Below are positions 1 through 7,497 of a DNA stretch of 9,202 bases, in pieces. Both the position numbers and the translations under genes were made by a program. Source of the stretch: Bacillota bacterium (GTDB lineage: Bacteria; Bacillota; Clostridia; Oscillospirales; QAMX01); assembly GCA_029778935.1 (NCBI GenBank), contig JAKPBM010000115.1, forward strand, positions 1 through 9,202. Direction: 5' to 3'. The notes below the pieces were generated by a model. The model was not told the DNA's origin and ran no database searches. It was given only the letters and a program-made list of their open reading frames with translations. Numbering within the stretch: position 1 is the first letter of the stretch; each line of letters begins with the position of its first letter.

Positions 1-498
1 GGTGACTATGTAGAAAAGCCAGATAAAAGGTTTCAGGCGGTTGTAGTCAAAGAAGGTAAAGCCCAGCAATGCGCCCAGGCCCAGCAGGGCAAAGGAGACC
101 TGGCGGGTGATGTAGTAGTTGGGCGTGCCGAACTCCTCTAAGGACCAGGCGTAGCTGGCCGAGTACATCATAACCAGCCCGAAGGCCACCAGGACAAGCA
201 CCAGCACCAAAAAGGGGACATCCAAAGGCACATAGCGGGGAACCGCCGCTTCGCCTTTGGAGGGAGATTCGGCCAGAAGCTGTTCAATTTTCGCTTCGCC
301 GGGAGGAGGGGCGTTTTTCCGTCCCACCACGGCTTCAAAGTTTTGATCCTGCGCCCGCTTTTTGGCCTTGTCGGGCTTGGATCTGACCGGAAGTTCCGCC
401 GGCGGTTTCTTTCGTTTCGAGACATCCCGCGTCATCTTCGCTACTTTCGTATCGTAGGCCCGATGCGCGGCCGAACGGCTTGGTCGCTTCCTGTCCAT
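1..498 (-). CDS. ftsW: SEDS-family septal peptidoglycan glycosyltransferase FtsW/SpoVE, N-terminal part (cut by window edge)
   Basis: The first 166 codons are visible; the rest lies beyond position 1. The start is the ATG at 498-496, preceded by AAAGG eight bases upstream, and lies 36 bp after the mraY stop. Residues 1-92 form a very basic, proline- and lysine-rich tail with no hydrophobic stretch, presumably cytoplasmic. Membrane segment 1 follows (about 94-113, DVPFLVLVLVLVAFGLVMMY) and runs into YSAS, a typical beginning of FtsW/RodA/SpoVE proteins. A second segment (about 131-150, after YYITRQ) leads into FDYNRLK, and a third begins at the edge. Family members polymerise glycan strands from lipid II with a partner class B PBP, here probably the one encoded at 4449-6710. 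The family is clear; FtsW versus SpoVE versus RodA rests on the dcw position, because the catalytic region is not in view. The long tail is unusual for the family. Confidence 0.9.
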   Translation of the reverse strand, partial: MDRKRPSRSAAHRAYDTKVAKMTRDVSKRKKPPAELPVRSKPDKAKKRAQDQNFEAVVGRKNAPPPGEAKIEQLLAESPSKGEAAVPRYVPLDVPFLVLVLVLVAFGLVMMYSASYAWSLEEFGTPNYYITRQVSFALLGLGALLGFTFFDYNRLKPFIWLFYIVT

Positions 499-534
499 AG
501 TATCCGCCTTTCCGCCCGAAGTTTGATTACATGC

Positions 535-1533
535 TTACAGTTTTGGCAAAATGCCGGCCATGGCCAGCGCCGACATCAAAAGAGACACAAACGAGAACAC
601 GAAGAAAATCTTCCGTTCCTTCCATCCGCACATTTCAAAGTGGTGATGGATGGGGGCCATTTTAAAAAGCCGCTTGCCGCCGGTCAGCTTGAAATAGCCC
701 ACCTGCAGCGTAACGGACAGCGTTTCCACCACGTACACAAAGGCGGCCACCGGCAGAATCAGCGGGATATCCAGCACGAACGCCATGCCGGCCACCATGC
801 CGCCCAGGAAAAGGGAACCTGTGTCGCCCATGAAGATGCGGGCCGGGTTGAAGTTGTAATACAAAAAGCCGACAAGGCCGCCCACCAAAGCGGCGGCCAG
901 CGCGGAAATATGCAGATACTCCTGCCCGAACAGGTACGCCGCCGCGCCGAAGAAAAGGGCGATGGGGATGGTTACGCCCGTGGCCAGGCCGTCGACGCCG
1001 TCGGTTAAATTGGCGGCGTTGATGACGCCCAGAATGCCGATGATGGACACGGCGTAGTAAATCGTCCAGTGGACGGTCAGGGTGTAATTGGTAAAGGGGA
1101 TGTAGAACTCGCTGGTCACATACCCCATATGGCGCAGCAGCGCCAGAAACACGGCCGTCACGGCAATCTGCAAGGCCAGTTTTTGCCGCGGGGTCAGGCC
1201 CAAATTTTGCTTTTTGGCGATTTTTTCATAGTCGTCTAAAGCGCCGATTAACCCGCAGGACAACGCGAGAAACAGCACCACGAGAAAGCCGTACTCCCCT
1301 TCTGAGATAAAGCGGAAGGCCAGGGGAATCATGGCCGCCAGCACGCCGAGGATAAACAGCAGCCCGCCCATGACGGGGATGCCCTGCTTGCTCTTATGCC
1401 ACTTGGGCCCGATTTCCAGAATCGTCTGCCCCATTTTCTTTTTGACGAGGATGGGGATGATGAACACCCCGGAAATAAGCGAAGCCACAAGGGAGATGGC
1501 AAACGCCACGACAATCGTTATGTACGGTTCCAT
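535..1533 (-). CDS. mraY: Phospho-N-acetylmuramoyl-pentapeptide-transferase MraY (lipid I synthase)
   Basis: This integral membrane enzyme transfers phospho-MurNAc-pentapeptide from UDP to undecaprenyl phosphate on the inner face of the membrane, giving lipid I. The protein has 332 residues, normal for Bacillota, with about ten hydrophobic segments. Visible signatures are GPKWHKSKQGIPVMGG (42-57), the catalytic Asp pair in GALDDYEK (D100, D101), NAANLTDGVDG (173-183), FNPARIFMGDTG (228-239, with D237) and the APIHHHFE loop (293-300) near the C terminus. The ATG at 1533 lies only 3 bp after the murF stop. Its GGGAGGT ribosome site is inside the last codons of murF, about 10 bases upstream, so the two genes are probably translationally coupled. 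All conserved motifs are intact. The next gene is ftsW rather than the expected murD. Confidence 0.98.
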   Translation of the reverse strand: MEPYITIVVAFAISLVASLISGVFIIPILVKKKMGQTILEIGPKWHKSKQGIPVMGGLLFILGVLAAMIPLAFRFISEGEYGFLVVLFLALSCGLIGALDDYEKIAKKQNLGLTPRQKLALQIAVTAVFLALLRHMGYVTSEFYIPFTNYTLTVHWTIYYAVSIIGILGVINAANLTDGVDGLATGVTIPIALFFGAAAYLFGQEYLHISALAAALVGGLVGFLYYNFNPARIFMGDTGSLFLGGMVAGMAFVLDIPLILPVAAFVYVVETLSVTLQVGYFKLTGGKRLFKMAPIHHHFEMCGWKERKIFFVFSFVSLLMSALAMAGILPKL

Positions 1534-1536
1534 ATC

Positions 1537-2931
1537 TTAATGAACCTCCCGTTTTTCTCTGGTAAGGCCGCGTTTGGCACAAAACGCGTCCAGCACTTCC
1601 TCCATGCGCATGCCGCGGCTGCCCTTAAACAGCACGGAATCGCCCTTCTGCACCTGTTCGGCCAGGAAATCCGCCGCCTCCTGCTTTGTAAAGTAATACA
1701 CTTTACATCCCGAAAAGGCCGCTTCCTCCGCGGCAAACCGCATATGTTCGCCGCAGACGACCAGCACGTCGGCGGAACCGCAGGCGGTGCGCCCGACTTC
1801 CCGGTGGGCCTGCTCCGCATAGGCGCCCAGCTCCAGCATGTCGCCCAGAACGGCAAACCGCCGGCCGGGCAGGCCCTTCAGCACGGCCAGCGCGGCTGCC
1901 ATGGAATCGGGGCTGGCGTTGTAGCAGTCTTCCAGGATGTGGATGCCGTCGGCCTGATACAGCCGCTGCCGCATGGCGGCGGGAGCGGCGTTTTCCAGCG
2001 CTTTCGCCATTTTTTCCGGGGCGATGTCGTGCAGAAGGCCCACGGCAATCGCCAAAAGCGCGTTCTGCACGTTGTGCAGCCCGGGCAAAGGGAGGAACAC
2101 GGAAAACTTCGCCGCGCCGCAAACAGTAAAGCGCGTTCCGTTTTCCGTTGCCTGCACGTCTTTGGCCCAGAGGAAGCTTCCTTCCGGCCCGACGGGAAGC
2201 ACGCGCAGGTGCTTTGTTTCCGGCTGGTTTAAAAGCAGCGGCTCAAAGCCGTTCACGACCAGGGGGGAGCCTTCCCGCATGGAAGCGGCGATTTCCAGCT
2301 TGGCTTTCGCGATGTTTTCCCGGCTGCCCAGATGTTCGATGTGGGCCGTGCCGATGTGGGTGATGACGGCCACATCGGGCTTTGCGGCAAAGGTCAGCCG
2401 CTCGATTTCACCCCGCGCCGACATGCCCAGCTCGGTCACGGCGGCGGTATGGGTTTGGTCAAGGCTTAAAAGGGTCAACGGAAGGCCCAGTTCATTATTG
2501 TAGTTGCCTTCGGTCTTGCCGACCGTATAGGTCGTCGCCAGAACGCCGGCGATGAGGTCTTTCGTTGTGGTTTTGCCCACGCTTCCGGTAACGGACACCA
2601 TGGAAAGGCGCAGGGTTTTCCGGTAGGCCGCGGCCAGATGAAAGAGGGCTTCTTTGGTGTTGTCCACAAATATGGCCCGTTCGGGATAGGGGACGTTCCG
2701 GCCCGTCTCGGCCAGAAAACCGGAAGCGCCGTTATTTAAAGCACTTTCGATATAGTCGTGCCCGTCGGCGTTGGCCCCGGGCAGGGGGACAAAGAGAGAG
2801 CCGTTATGCACTTTCCGCGAGTCGATGCAGACGTTGTCCGCCGTCCAAGGTATGGCGTTTTCAGGGAGAAATGCGGAGACTCCTTCCGATTGCAAAAGAC
2901 TCAAAAGCGCCTGCGCGGAAAGCGCGTCCAT
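1537..2931 (-). CDS. murF: UDP-N-acetylmuramoyl-tripeptide--D-alanyl-D-alanine ligase MurF
   Basis: MurF is the cytoplasmic ATP-dependent ligase that adds D-Ala-D-Ala to UDP-MurNAc-tripeptide, completing the pentapeptide that MraY uses. The protein has 464 residues, the usual length. The N-terminal substrate domain includes IDSRKVHNGSLFVPLPG (36-52). The ATP-binding central domain starts with the P-loop VTGSVGKTTTKD (114-125), followed by EGNYNNELGLPLTLL (141-155) and ELGM (167-170). DCYNASPDS (335-343) and VLGDMLELG (361-369) mark the start of the C-terminal ligase domain, and FKGSRGMRMEEV closes it. The ATG at 2931 has an ideal AAGGAGG seven bases upstream and lies 18 bp after murE. The stop is 3 bp before the mraY start. 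Nothing in the protein looks unusual. Confidence 0.98.
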   Translation of the reverse strand: MDALSAQALLSLLQSEGVSAFLPENAIPWTADNVCIDSRKVHNGSLFVPLPGANADGHDYIESALNNGASGFLAETGRNVPYPERAIFVDNTKEALFHLAAAYRKTLRLSMVSVTGSVGKTTTKDLIAGVLATTYTVGKTEGNYNNELGLPLTLLSLDQTHTAAVTELGMSARGEIERLTFAAKPDVAVITHIGTAHIEHLGSRENIAKAKLEIAASMREGSPLVVNGFEPLLLNQPETKHLRVLPVGPEGSFLWAKDVQATENGTRFTVCGAAKFSVFLPLPGLHNVQNALLAIAVGLLHDIAPEKMAKALENAAPAAMRQRLYQADGIHILEDCYNASPDSMAAALAVLKGLPGRRFAVLGDMLELGAYAEQAHREVGRTACGSADVLVVCGEHMRFAAEEAAFSGCKVYYFTKQEAADFLAEQVQKGDSVLFKGSRGMRMEEVLDAFCAKRGLTREKREVH

Positions 2932-2949
2932 ACGGTGTCCTCCTTCGGG

Positions 2950-4386
2950 TTATTTTCCGAGGTGTTCGCGGATGACTTCGCGTTCATCCAGATGATATCT
3001 TACGCCGTTAATTTCCTGATATGTCTCATGGCCCTTGCCGGCCAGCAGAATAAAGTCGCCGGGTTTGGCCATGTCCAAGGCGGCGGCGATGGCTTCCCGC
3101 CGGTTTTCAATGACGATGTGGTTTTTGCCCGTCATGCCTGCCAGAATGTCGTTGATGATAGCCATGGGCTCCTCCCGGCGGGGGTTGTCGGAGGTGACGA
3201 CGCAGACGTCGGACAGGAGCTCGGCGATTTTGCCCATGATGGGGCGCTTGGCTTTGTCCCTGTCGCCGCCGCACCCAAAGACGGTGATAACCCGCCCTTT
3301 TGCCACGCCCCGCACCATTCTGAGGATATTTTCCAGCGCGTCGGGCGAATGGGCATAGTCTATCATAACGGTATAATCCCTGTCAACGGGAACAATTTCC
3401 GCCCGGCCGACGACTCCTTTGCTCTGGGCCAAAGCGGCGGAGATTTCAGGCAGGGTCAGCCCCAGCCCGCGGCAGACGCCGATGACCGTCAAAGCGTTAT
3501 AGACGGAGAACTCGCCGGGGATGCCCAGCCGCATCCGTTCGATGCCGCTTTCATCCAGCGCCACAAACTCCACCGCGTCGGGGTGCAGCTTGACGCTTTT
3601 GGCGATGAGGTTTGCCTCGTTCTTTTTTATGGAATAGGTGATGGTCCGCCCTTTGGCGGCGGCCAGCATGGTAGGGGCCGCCTCGTCGTCTAAATTGATG
3701 ACGGACACGTCGCTCATGGCAAAGAGGGTTGCCTTCGCCGCGGCGTAGGCTTCCATGGTTTTATGGAAGTCCAGGTGGTCCTGGGTCAGGTTGGTAAAGG
3801 CCGAAGCGGCAAACTCCATGCCGTAGACCCGGCCCAGCGCCAGCGCGTGGGAGGAAACCTCCATGGAAACATACCGGCAGCCGGCTTTGACCATTTCGGC
3901 CAGGTACGACTGGAACACGAGAGCGTCGGGCGTGGTGGACTTGCTTTCAATGTCCGTGTTGCCGTAGACCACGTGCAGCGTGCCGATTAACCCGCAGGAA
4001 AGGCCGTTATGTTCCAGCACCGAGCGGATAAGGTGGGACGTGGTGGTTTTGCCGTTGGTGCCGGTAACGCCGATGAGCTTAAGGCGTTTGGCCGGGTTGC
4101 CGTAGAAGTTGGCGGCGGCAAGGGAAAGGGCCGTCTGCACGTCGGGTACCCGCACGTGGGGGATATTGTCCGGCAAAGGCTGATCGCAGAACAATACGGC
4201 GCCTAAACTTGCGGCCTGTTCGGCGTAGCGGATGCCGTGGTCGCCGGAAGTGATCCCCGGCAAGGCGGCAAAAAGGGTGTTGGGGCCGGCTTTGCGGCTG
4301 TCGCTGACAAAATGCGCGATTTCCGCCGTTTCGGAAACGCCCGCCAGGGCATATTCGATTCCGTTCAGAATGTCTTTTAATTGCAT
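2950..4386 (-). CDS. murE: UDP-N-acetylmuramoyl-L-alanyl-D-glutamate--2,6-diaminopimelate ligase MurE
   Basis: MurE adds the third stem-peptide residue to UDP-MurNAc-L-Ala-D-Glu in the cytoplasm. With the ATG at 4386 the protein has 478 residues and begins MQLKDILNGI, as the family does. A TTG at 4398 would add four residues, but the upstream AAAGGA touches that TTG directly, whereas it lies 12 bases from the ATG, so I prefer the ATG. The P-loop is VTGTNGKTTTSH (107-118), and the lysine expected to be carbamylated is probably K218 in AYAAAKATLF. SDNPRREEP has the DNPR signature (400-403) of enzymes specific for meso-diaminopimelate; lysine-adding enzymes differ here. GKGHETYQ (450-457) is the conserved C-terminal motif. 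The cell wall is therefore predicted to carry meso-DAP at position 3. The gene lies 62 bp after the PBP gene and 18 bp before murF. Confidence 0.97.
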   Translation of the reverse strand: MQLKDILNGIEYALAGVSETAEIAHFVSDSRKAGPNTLFAALPGITSGDHGIRYAEQAASLGAVLFCDQPLPDNIPHVRVPDVQTALSLAAANFYGNPAKRLKLIGVTGTNGKTTTSHLIRSVLEHNGLSCGLIGTLHVVYGNTDIESKSTTPDALVFQSYLAEMVKAGCRYVSMEVSSHALALGRVYGMEFAASAFTNLTQDHLDFHKTMEAYAAAKATLFAMSDVSVINLDDEAAPTMLAAAKGRTITYSIKKNEANLIAKSVKLHPDAVEFVALDESGIERMRLGIPGEFSVYNALTVIGVCRGLGLTLPEISAALAQSKGVVGRAEIVPVDRDYTVMIDYAHSPDALENILRMVRGVAKGRVITVFGCGGDRDKAKRPIMGKIAELLSDVCVVTSDNPRREEPMAIINDILAGMTGKNHIVIENRREAIAAALDMAKPGDFILLAGKGHETYQEINGVRYHLDEREVIREHLGK

Positions 4387-4418
4387 GACCGAATCCAATC
4401 CTTTCCGAAGTGGGCAAC

Positions 4419-4435
4419 CTGCCGGCTGCCGACAG
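4419..4435 (-). other. Small hairpin in the PBP-murE gap
   Basis: The 62-bp gap between the PBP stop and the murE start contains a 7-bp stem (CTGTCGG with CCGGCAG, one G-U pair) closed by a 3-base loop in the transcript. No run of U follows, so it does not look like an intrinsic terminator. It could be an mRNA-stability or processing element, or chance in GC-rich DNA. Confidence 0.35.
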
Positions 4436-4448
4436 TGCGTGGTAAGAC

Positions 4449-6710
4449 TTATTCGCCGACTTCCGTGCTGCCGTAGAACTCCGCCGAAACGACCGACCCG
4501 ACGGCAACCACCGTATCCTTGGCGGGGGATTGCCGCTTGACCGTCAGCACCTCGTCGGTCTGTACGCCCAAAGCGCCGCCCGGCGAAATGTACAGGCCAA
4601 GCTCGGAAAGAATTCTGGTAGCCTGTTCGTAGGTCTTGCCCGTGAGGTCCGGCACTTTCACCGTGCTGCTCTCCGGTTCGACGCCGCAGTAGAGGATTAC
4701 CTTGGCGTTGGTGGGGATCTTAGAGCCGGAGCGCGGCCACTGGGCGGTGACTTTGTCGCCGCTGCCGCGGACTTCGACGTTGGTAAAGCCCTGCTGTTTC
4801 AGCACGGTCTGGGCCCAGCCCTTGTCGCCGCCGACGACCAGCGGCACGCTCATTGCCAGCCTGGCCCGGTCGGCGTCCGAGTACACGGGCTGCACGCCCA
4901 GATAGGGCAAAAGGTCGCTCATAATCCGGCCGACGACGGGGGCCGCGATCTGGCCGCCCTGATGCAGAGCGCCCGTCGGCTCATCCAGCAGCACGAGCAC
5001 GGCCACCTGCGGGTCGTCCATGGGAGCCACGCCCAGGAAAGAAGCGATGTAGTATTTGCCGCCTTCGGCCACTTCCTTGTCGCGCTTTTCGGAAGTGCCC
5101 GTCTTGCCGCCGACGCGGTAGCCCGGCACGTAGGCGTTTTTGCCCGTGCCCTTGGAGACGACGCCTTCCAAAAGGGTGCGCATGGTGTCCGACGTTTTGG
5201 AGGAGATCACCTGCCGCACGACGGTGGGGGAGTATTCCTCGATGATGTTGCCGTTTTCGTCGGCCAAAGCCTGCACCACGTAGGGTTTCATAAGCTTGCC
5301 GCCGTTGACGACGGCAGAGACGGCCGTAATCATCTGAATGGGCGTGATTTTAAAGGTCTGGCCGAAGCTGTAAGTGGCCAGGGTGACGTCGGCGCCAAAT
5401 CTTCCGTCGGTAAAGGTCTGATAGGTGTGGTAGTGAACGCCTTTGATAGGCGACGTTTCGCCCAGCATGTCGATGCCGGTTTTTTCGGTAAAGCCGAAGG
5501 CCTGGAAATATTCGTAAAATTTCTTGTTGCCGATGGCGGCGCCGATGCGCATAAACGCCACGTTGCAGGAGTTCTGCAGCGCCTCGGCAAAGGTTTGGCC
5601 GCCGTGGCCGGTGGTTTTCCAGCAGTGGATGATGCGGTCGCCGACCACATGGCTGCCGCCGCAGCCGAAATGGCTGTTCAAGCCGACGACGCCTTCTTCC
5701 AGGCCGATGGAGGCGGTGATAATCTTAAAAACGGAACCTGGCTCGTACGGCTCCTGAATGGGGCGGTTAGCCCACTGTTCAAACATGTACTGCAGGCGCA
5801 GCAGTTCCCGCTGGTCTTCGGGGGCCGCTTCGATCTGGGCGGCTTTTTCCTTGTCGGCGATGGTGCGCGGGTTGTTCAGGTCGTAGTCGCCCTTTTGGGC
5901 CATGGCCAGAATGGCGCCGGTTTTGACGTCCATCACGATGCCGCGGACGCCTTCGTTGCACCCGTTTTCTTCCCAGGCGATTTCCAGATGCTTTTCCAGA
6001 ATCTGCTGCACGCCGTAGTCGATGGTTAAAACCAGGCTTTTGCCGTTCTGGGCTTCAAAATACTGCTCGAAATAGAAGGGCATTTCGCTGCCCTTGTTGT
6101 TTTTCGCCGTGATGACGCGCCCGACCACCCCTTCCAGCACGGAGTCGTATTTTAATTCCAGCCCGTACTGGCCTTCGTTGTCGTAGTTGGTAAAGCCGAT
6201 GACGTTGGCGGCCAGGTTGGAATAGGGGTAGTAGCGCTTGGTGTCCTCAAAGAGCTTGATGCCCGCCAGCTTGTGCTCGGTTTTAAATTCCCGCACCTTG
6301 TCGGAGATGTCCTTTTCCACTTTGCGGGCGACGATTTCGTAGTAGCTCTTTTTGTTGGTCGTGCGCTTGTACACCGTGTCGTAGTCCAGCCCTAATATTT
6401 CCGATAGCCCCCTGGCAATGAGCTGGGCTTCTTCCTCGTCCTTGATTTCCGCGGGGGAGATGACGATGGTGTTCACTGTGGCGCTAATGGCCAGCGGGAT
6501 CATGTTCCGGTCGTAAATCGACCCGCGGACGGGGGAAACCAGCATGTCGCGGGTTTGCTGGGCGATGGCCTTGCTTTGCAATTCCGCCGCGTCCCGCACC
6601 TGGATGGTGTACATCTTGTAGATTAAGATGGGGACGATGACCAGCACGAGAACGGACAGAACGATGACCATGCGCAAAATAGTTCCGTTTTTGGCTGATC
6701 TAGCTTTCAT
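4449..6710 (-). CDS. ftsI: Class B penicillin-binding protein with two PASTA domains (FtsI/PBP2B/SpoVD type transpeptidase)
   Basis: This membrane-anchored D,D-transpeptidase cross-links septal peptidoglycan and is the likely partner of the SEDS protein downstream. Of 753 residues, 1-11 are cytoplasmic, about 12-32 form the membrane anchor, and RGSIYDRNMIPLA (62-74) opens the dimerisation or pedestal domain. The transpeptidase domain carries all three active-site motifs: SVFK with nucleophile S326 and K329, SCN (381-383), and KTGT (536-539). Two PASTA domains follow, at about 620-678 (SVPLVVGGDKGWAQ) and 683-747 (TVKVPDLTGKTYEQA). The ATG at 6710 has GGGAGGA eight bases upstream. Position between ftsL and murE fits ftsI/pbpB. 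PASTA-bearing proteins here in Bacillota are often named SpoVD, and both PBP2B and SpoVD of Bacillus belong to this class. Because only one such gene is present, a vegetative division role is more likely than a sporulation-only one. Confidence 0.95.
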   Translation of the reverse strand: MKARSAKNGTILRMVIVLSVLVLVIVPILIYKMYTIQVRDAAELQSKAIAQQTRDMLVSPVRGSIYDRNMIPLAISATVNTIVISPAEIKDEEEAQLIARGLSEILGLDYDTVYKRTTNKKSYYEIVARKVEKDISDKVREFKTEHKLAGIKLFEDTKRYYPYSNLAANVIGFTNYDNEGQYGLELKYDSVLEGVVGRVITAKNNKGSEMPFYFEQYFEAQNGKSLVLTIDYGVQQILEKHLEIAWEENGCNEGVRGIVMDVKTGAILAMAQKGDYDLNNPRTIADKEKAAQIEAAPEDQRELLRLQYMFEQWANRPIQEPYEPGSVFKIITASIGLEEGVVGLNSHFGCGGSHVVGDRIIHCWKTTGHGGQTFAEALQNSCNVAFMRIGAAIGNKKFYEYFQAFGFTEKTGIDMLGETSPIKGVHYHTYQTFTDGRFGADVTLATYSFGQTFKITPIQMITAVSAVVNGGKLMKPYVVQALADENGNIIEEYSPTVVRQVISSKTSDTMRTLLEGVVSKGTGKNAYVPGYRVGGKTGTSEKRDKEVAEGGKYYIASFLGVAPMDDPQVAVLVLLDEPTGALHQGGQIAAPVVGRIMSDLLPYLGVQPVYSDADRARLAMSVPLVVGGDKGWAQTVLKQQGFTNVEVRGSGDKVTAQWPRSGSKIPTNAKVILYCGVEPESSTVKVPDLTGKTYEQATRILSELGLYISPGGALGVQTDEVLTVKRQSPAKDTVVAVGSVVSAEFYGSTEVGE

Positions 6711-6822
6711 TGCAAATGTCCTCCCATTGGGCTTTTACCTTCATTTTATGGGTTATGTCCTTCCAATATTCCCGTTTGGCGGGCGCAGGCGAACCCTTTG
6801 GCCGGTCAAAAAGAACGCAAAG

Positions 6823-6863
6823 CGGCGGAACGCAGCCTTTTGCCAAAGCCGCTCTTTCCGCCG
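6823..6863 (-). other. Large hairpin in the 178-bp ftsL-PBP gap; attenuator or processing site possible
   Basis: The stretch 6711-6888 holds no convincing gene. In the transcript, CGGCGGAA pairs perfectly with TTCCGCCG (outer arms 6856-6863 and 6823-6830). After a small asymmetric internal loop, GCGGC pairs with GCTGC (one G-U), leaving an 11-base loop. That makes about 13 bp of stem. Downstream the message reads CTTTGCGTTCTTTTTG, which is U-rich but interrupted by GCG and begins a few bases late, so it is at best a weak terminator. It may reduce expression of the PBP and mur genes relative to mraZ-rsmH-ftsL, or serve as an RNA cleavage or stability site. I found no well-spaced promoter in this gap. 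Confidence 0.45.
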
Positions 6864-6888
6864 GTTTTCTTCCCGTAACTTAAGGGTG

Positions 6889-7464
6889 TCAATTGATGAA
6901 GCGCCAGATAAGCAGGACGCCGTCTTTAATTTTACTCCAGAGGATAGAGCCGATGCTTTCCTCCGATTCGGCGGCGCCGGCCACGACGAACTGCTCGTCG
7001 CCCTGGCTGTTAAGGAGCGAAACCTGCCTGTCCGACAGGCGGACCATCTCCAGCTCGTCCCGGGCGATGGCCTCGATTTCCGCCAGGGAAATGCGCTTGC
7101 TCTGCTCTAAGTTCAGAGCCGACTGCTCTTTCTGCAAAGCGGTGATTTCCTTTTTCATGGCGGAGTTTTCCACCGCCAGCACCGTCAGCTCCGAATAGGC
7201 TTTGACGATCTGCCCTAAAAGAAACGCCGCAATAATCAAAAGCCCTGCGTACACCAGCCAGAACCGGCTGGCCCGCCGCGTTTCGGCCAGGGTCGCCGGC
7301 CGTTTTTCCGGCACCACCTGCGGCCGTCGGGCCGGTTCGACGGTAGGCTGCGGCTGTCGGCGGGGTTCCTCCTTCGGGATAGCCACTGCGGTAGCGGCGG
7401 CCGAGCCTTGCGTACGATATTCGAATGCCGAGTCGTAATAGGGCGCGGTATTCCTGTTGCGCAT
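6889..7464 (-). CDS. ftsL: FtsL/DivIC-like cell division protein, bitopic with coiled coil
   Basis: FtsL-type proteins form a coiled-coil scaffold with DivIC/FtsB and DivIB/FtsQ that activates septal peptidoglycan synthesis. The 191-residue protein has a proline- and arginine-rich, probably disordered cytoplasmic part (1-65), one membrane helix (about 68-90, FWLVYAGLLIIAAFLLGQIV), and an extracytoplasmic heptad-like coiled coil (about 92-123, rich in E, K, L and Q). SLAEIEAIARDELEMVRLSD (126-145) resembles the region after the coil in septum-formation initiators. The ATG at 7464 has AAGGAG eight bases upstream. Identification rests on topology and on position between rsmH and the class B PBP, since the family is poorly conserved. 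It is longer than a typical FtsL (about 100-130 residues) because of the N-terminal tail and a C-terminal amphipathic tail (about 171-191, IGSILWSKIKDGVLLIWRFIN). Confidence 0.85.
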   Translation of the reverse strand: MRNRNTAPYYDSAFEYRTQGSAAATAVAIPKEEPRRQPQPTVEPARRPQVVPEKRPATLAETRRASRFWLVYAGLLIIAAFLLGQIVKAYSELTVLAVENSAMKKEITALQKEQSALNLEQSKRISLAEIEAIARDELEMVRLSDRQVSLLNSQGDEQFVVAGAAESEESIGSILWSKIKDGVLLIWRFIN

Positions 7465-7497
7465 GTGGCTTTCTCCTTTTCTTTCGTAGTCGGCGGG

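Noticed and set aside
168..425. An 85-codon frame on the minus strand inside the ftsW start region
   Set aside because: It is an out-of-frame reading of the ftsW 5' part. The overlapping frame from 498 gives the SEDS membrane segments, so that one is real.
343..1008. A 221-codon open frame on the plus strand opposite ftsW and mraY
   Set aside because: It is a shadow of mraY and the ftsW tail, with no plausible domain.
1396..2232. A 278-codon open frame on the plus strand opposite murF and mraY
   Set aside because: It is a complement shadow of conserved coding sequence, His/Gln/Gly-rich and without motifs.
2758..3693. A 311-codon open frame on the plus strand across the murE-murF junction
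   Set aside because: It is antisense to two well-identified genes, with low-complexity His/Gly/Asp/Val composition and no recognisable domain.
4530..6029. A 499-codon open frame on the plus strand, opposite the PBP gene
   Set aside because: It lies wholly antisense to a gene with intact catalytic motifs. Its His/Gly/Ala/Asp-rich protein is what the GC-biased complement of a real gene produces, and it shows no family motif.
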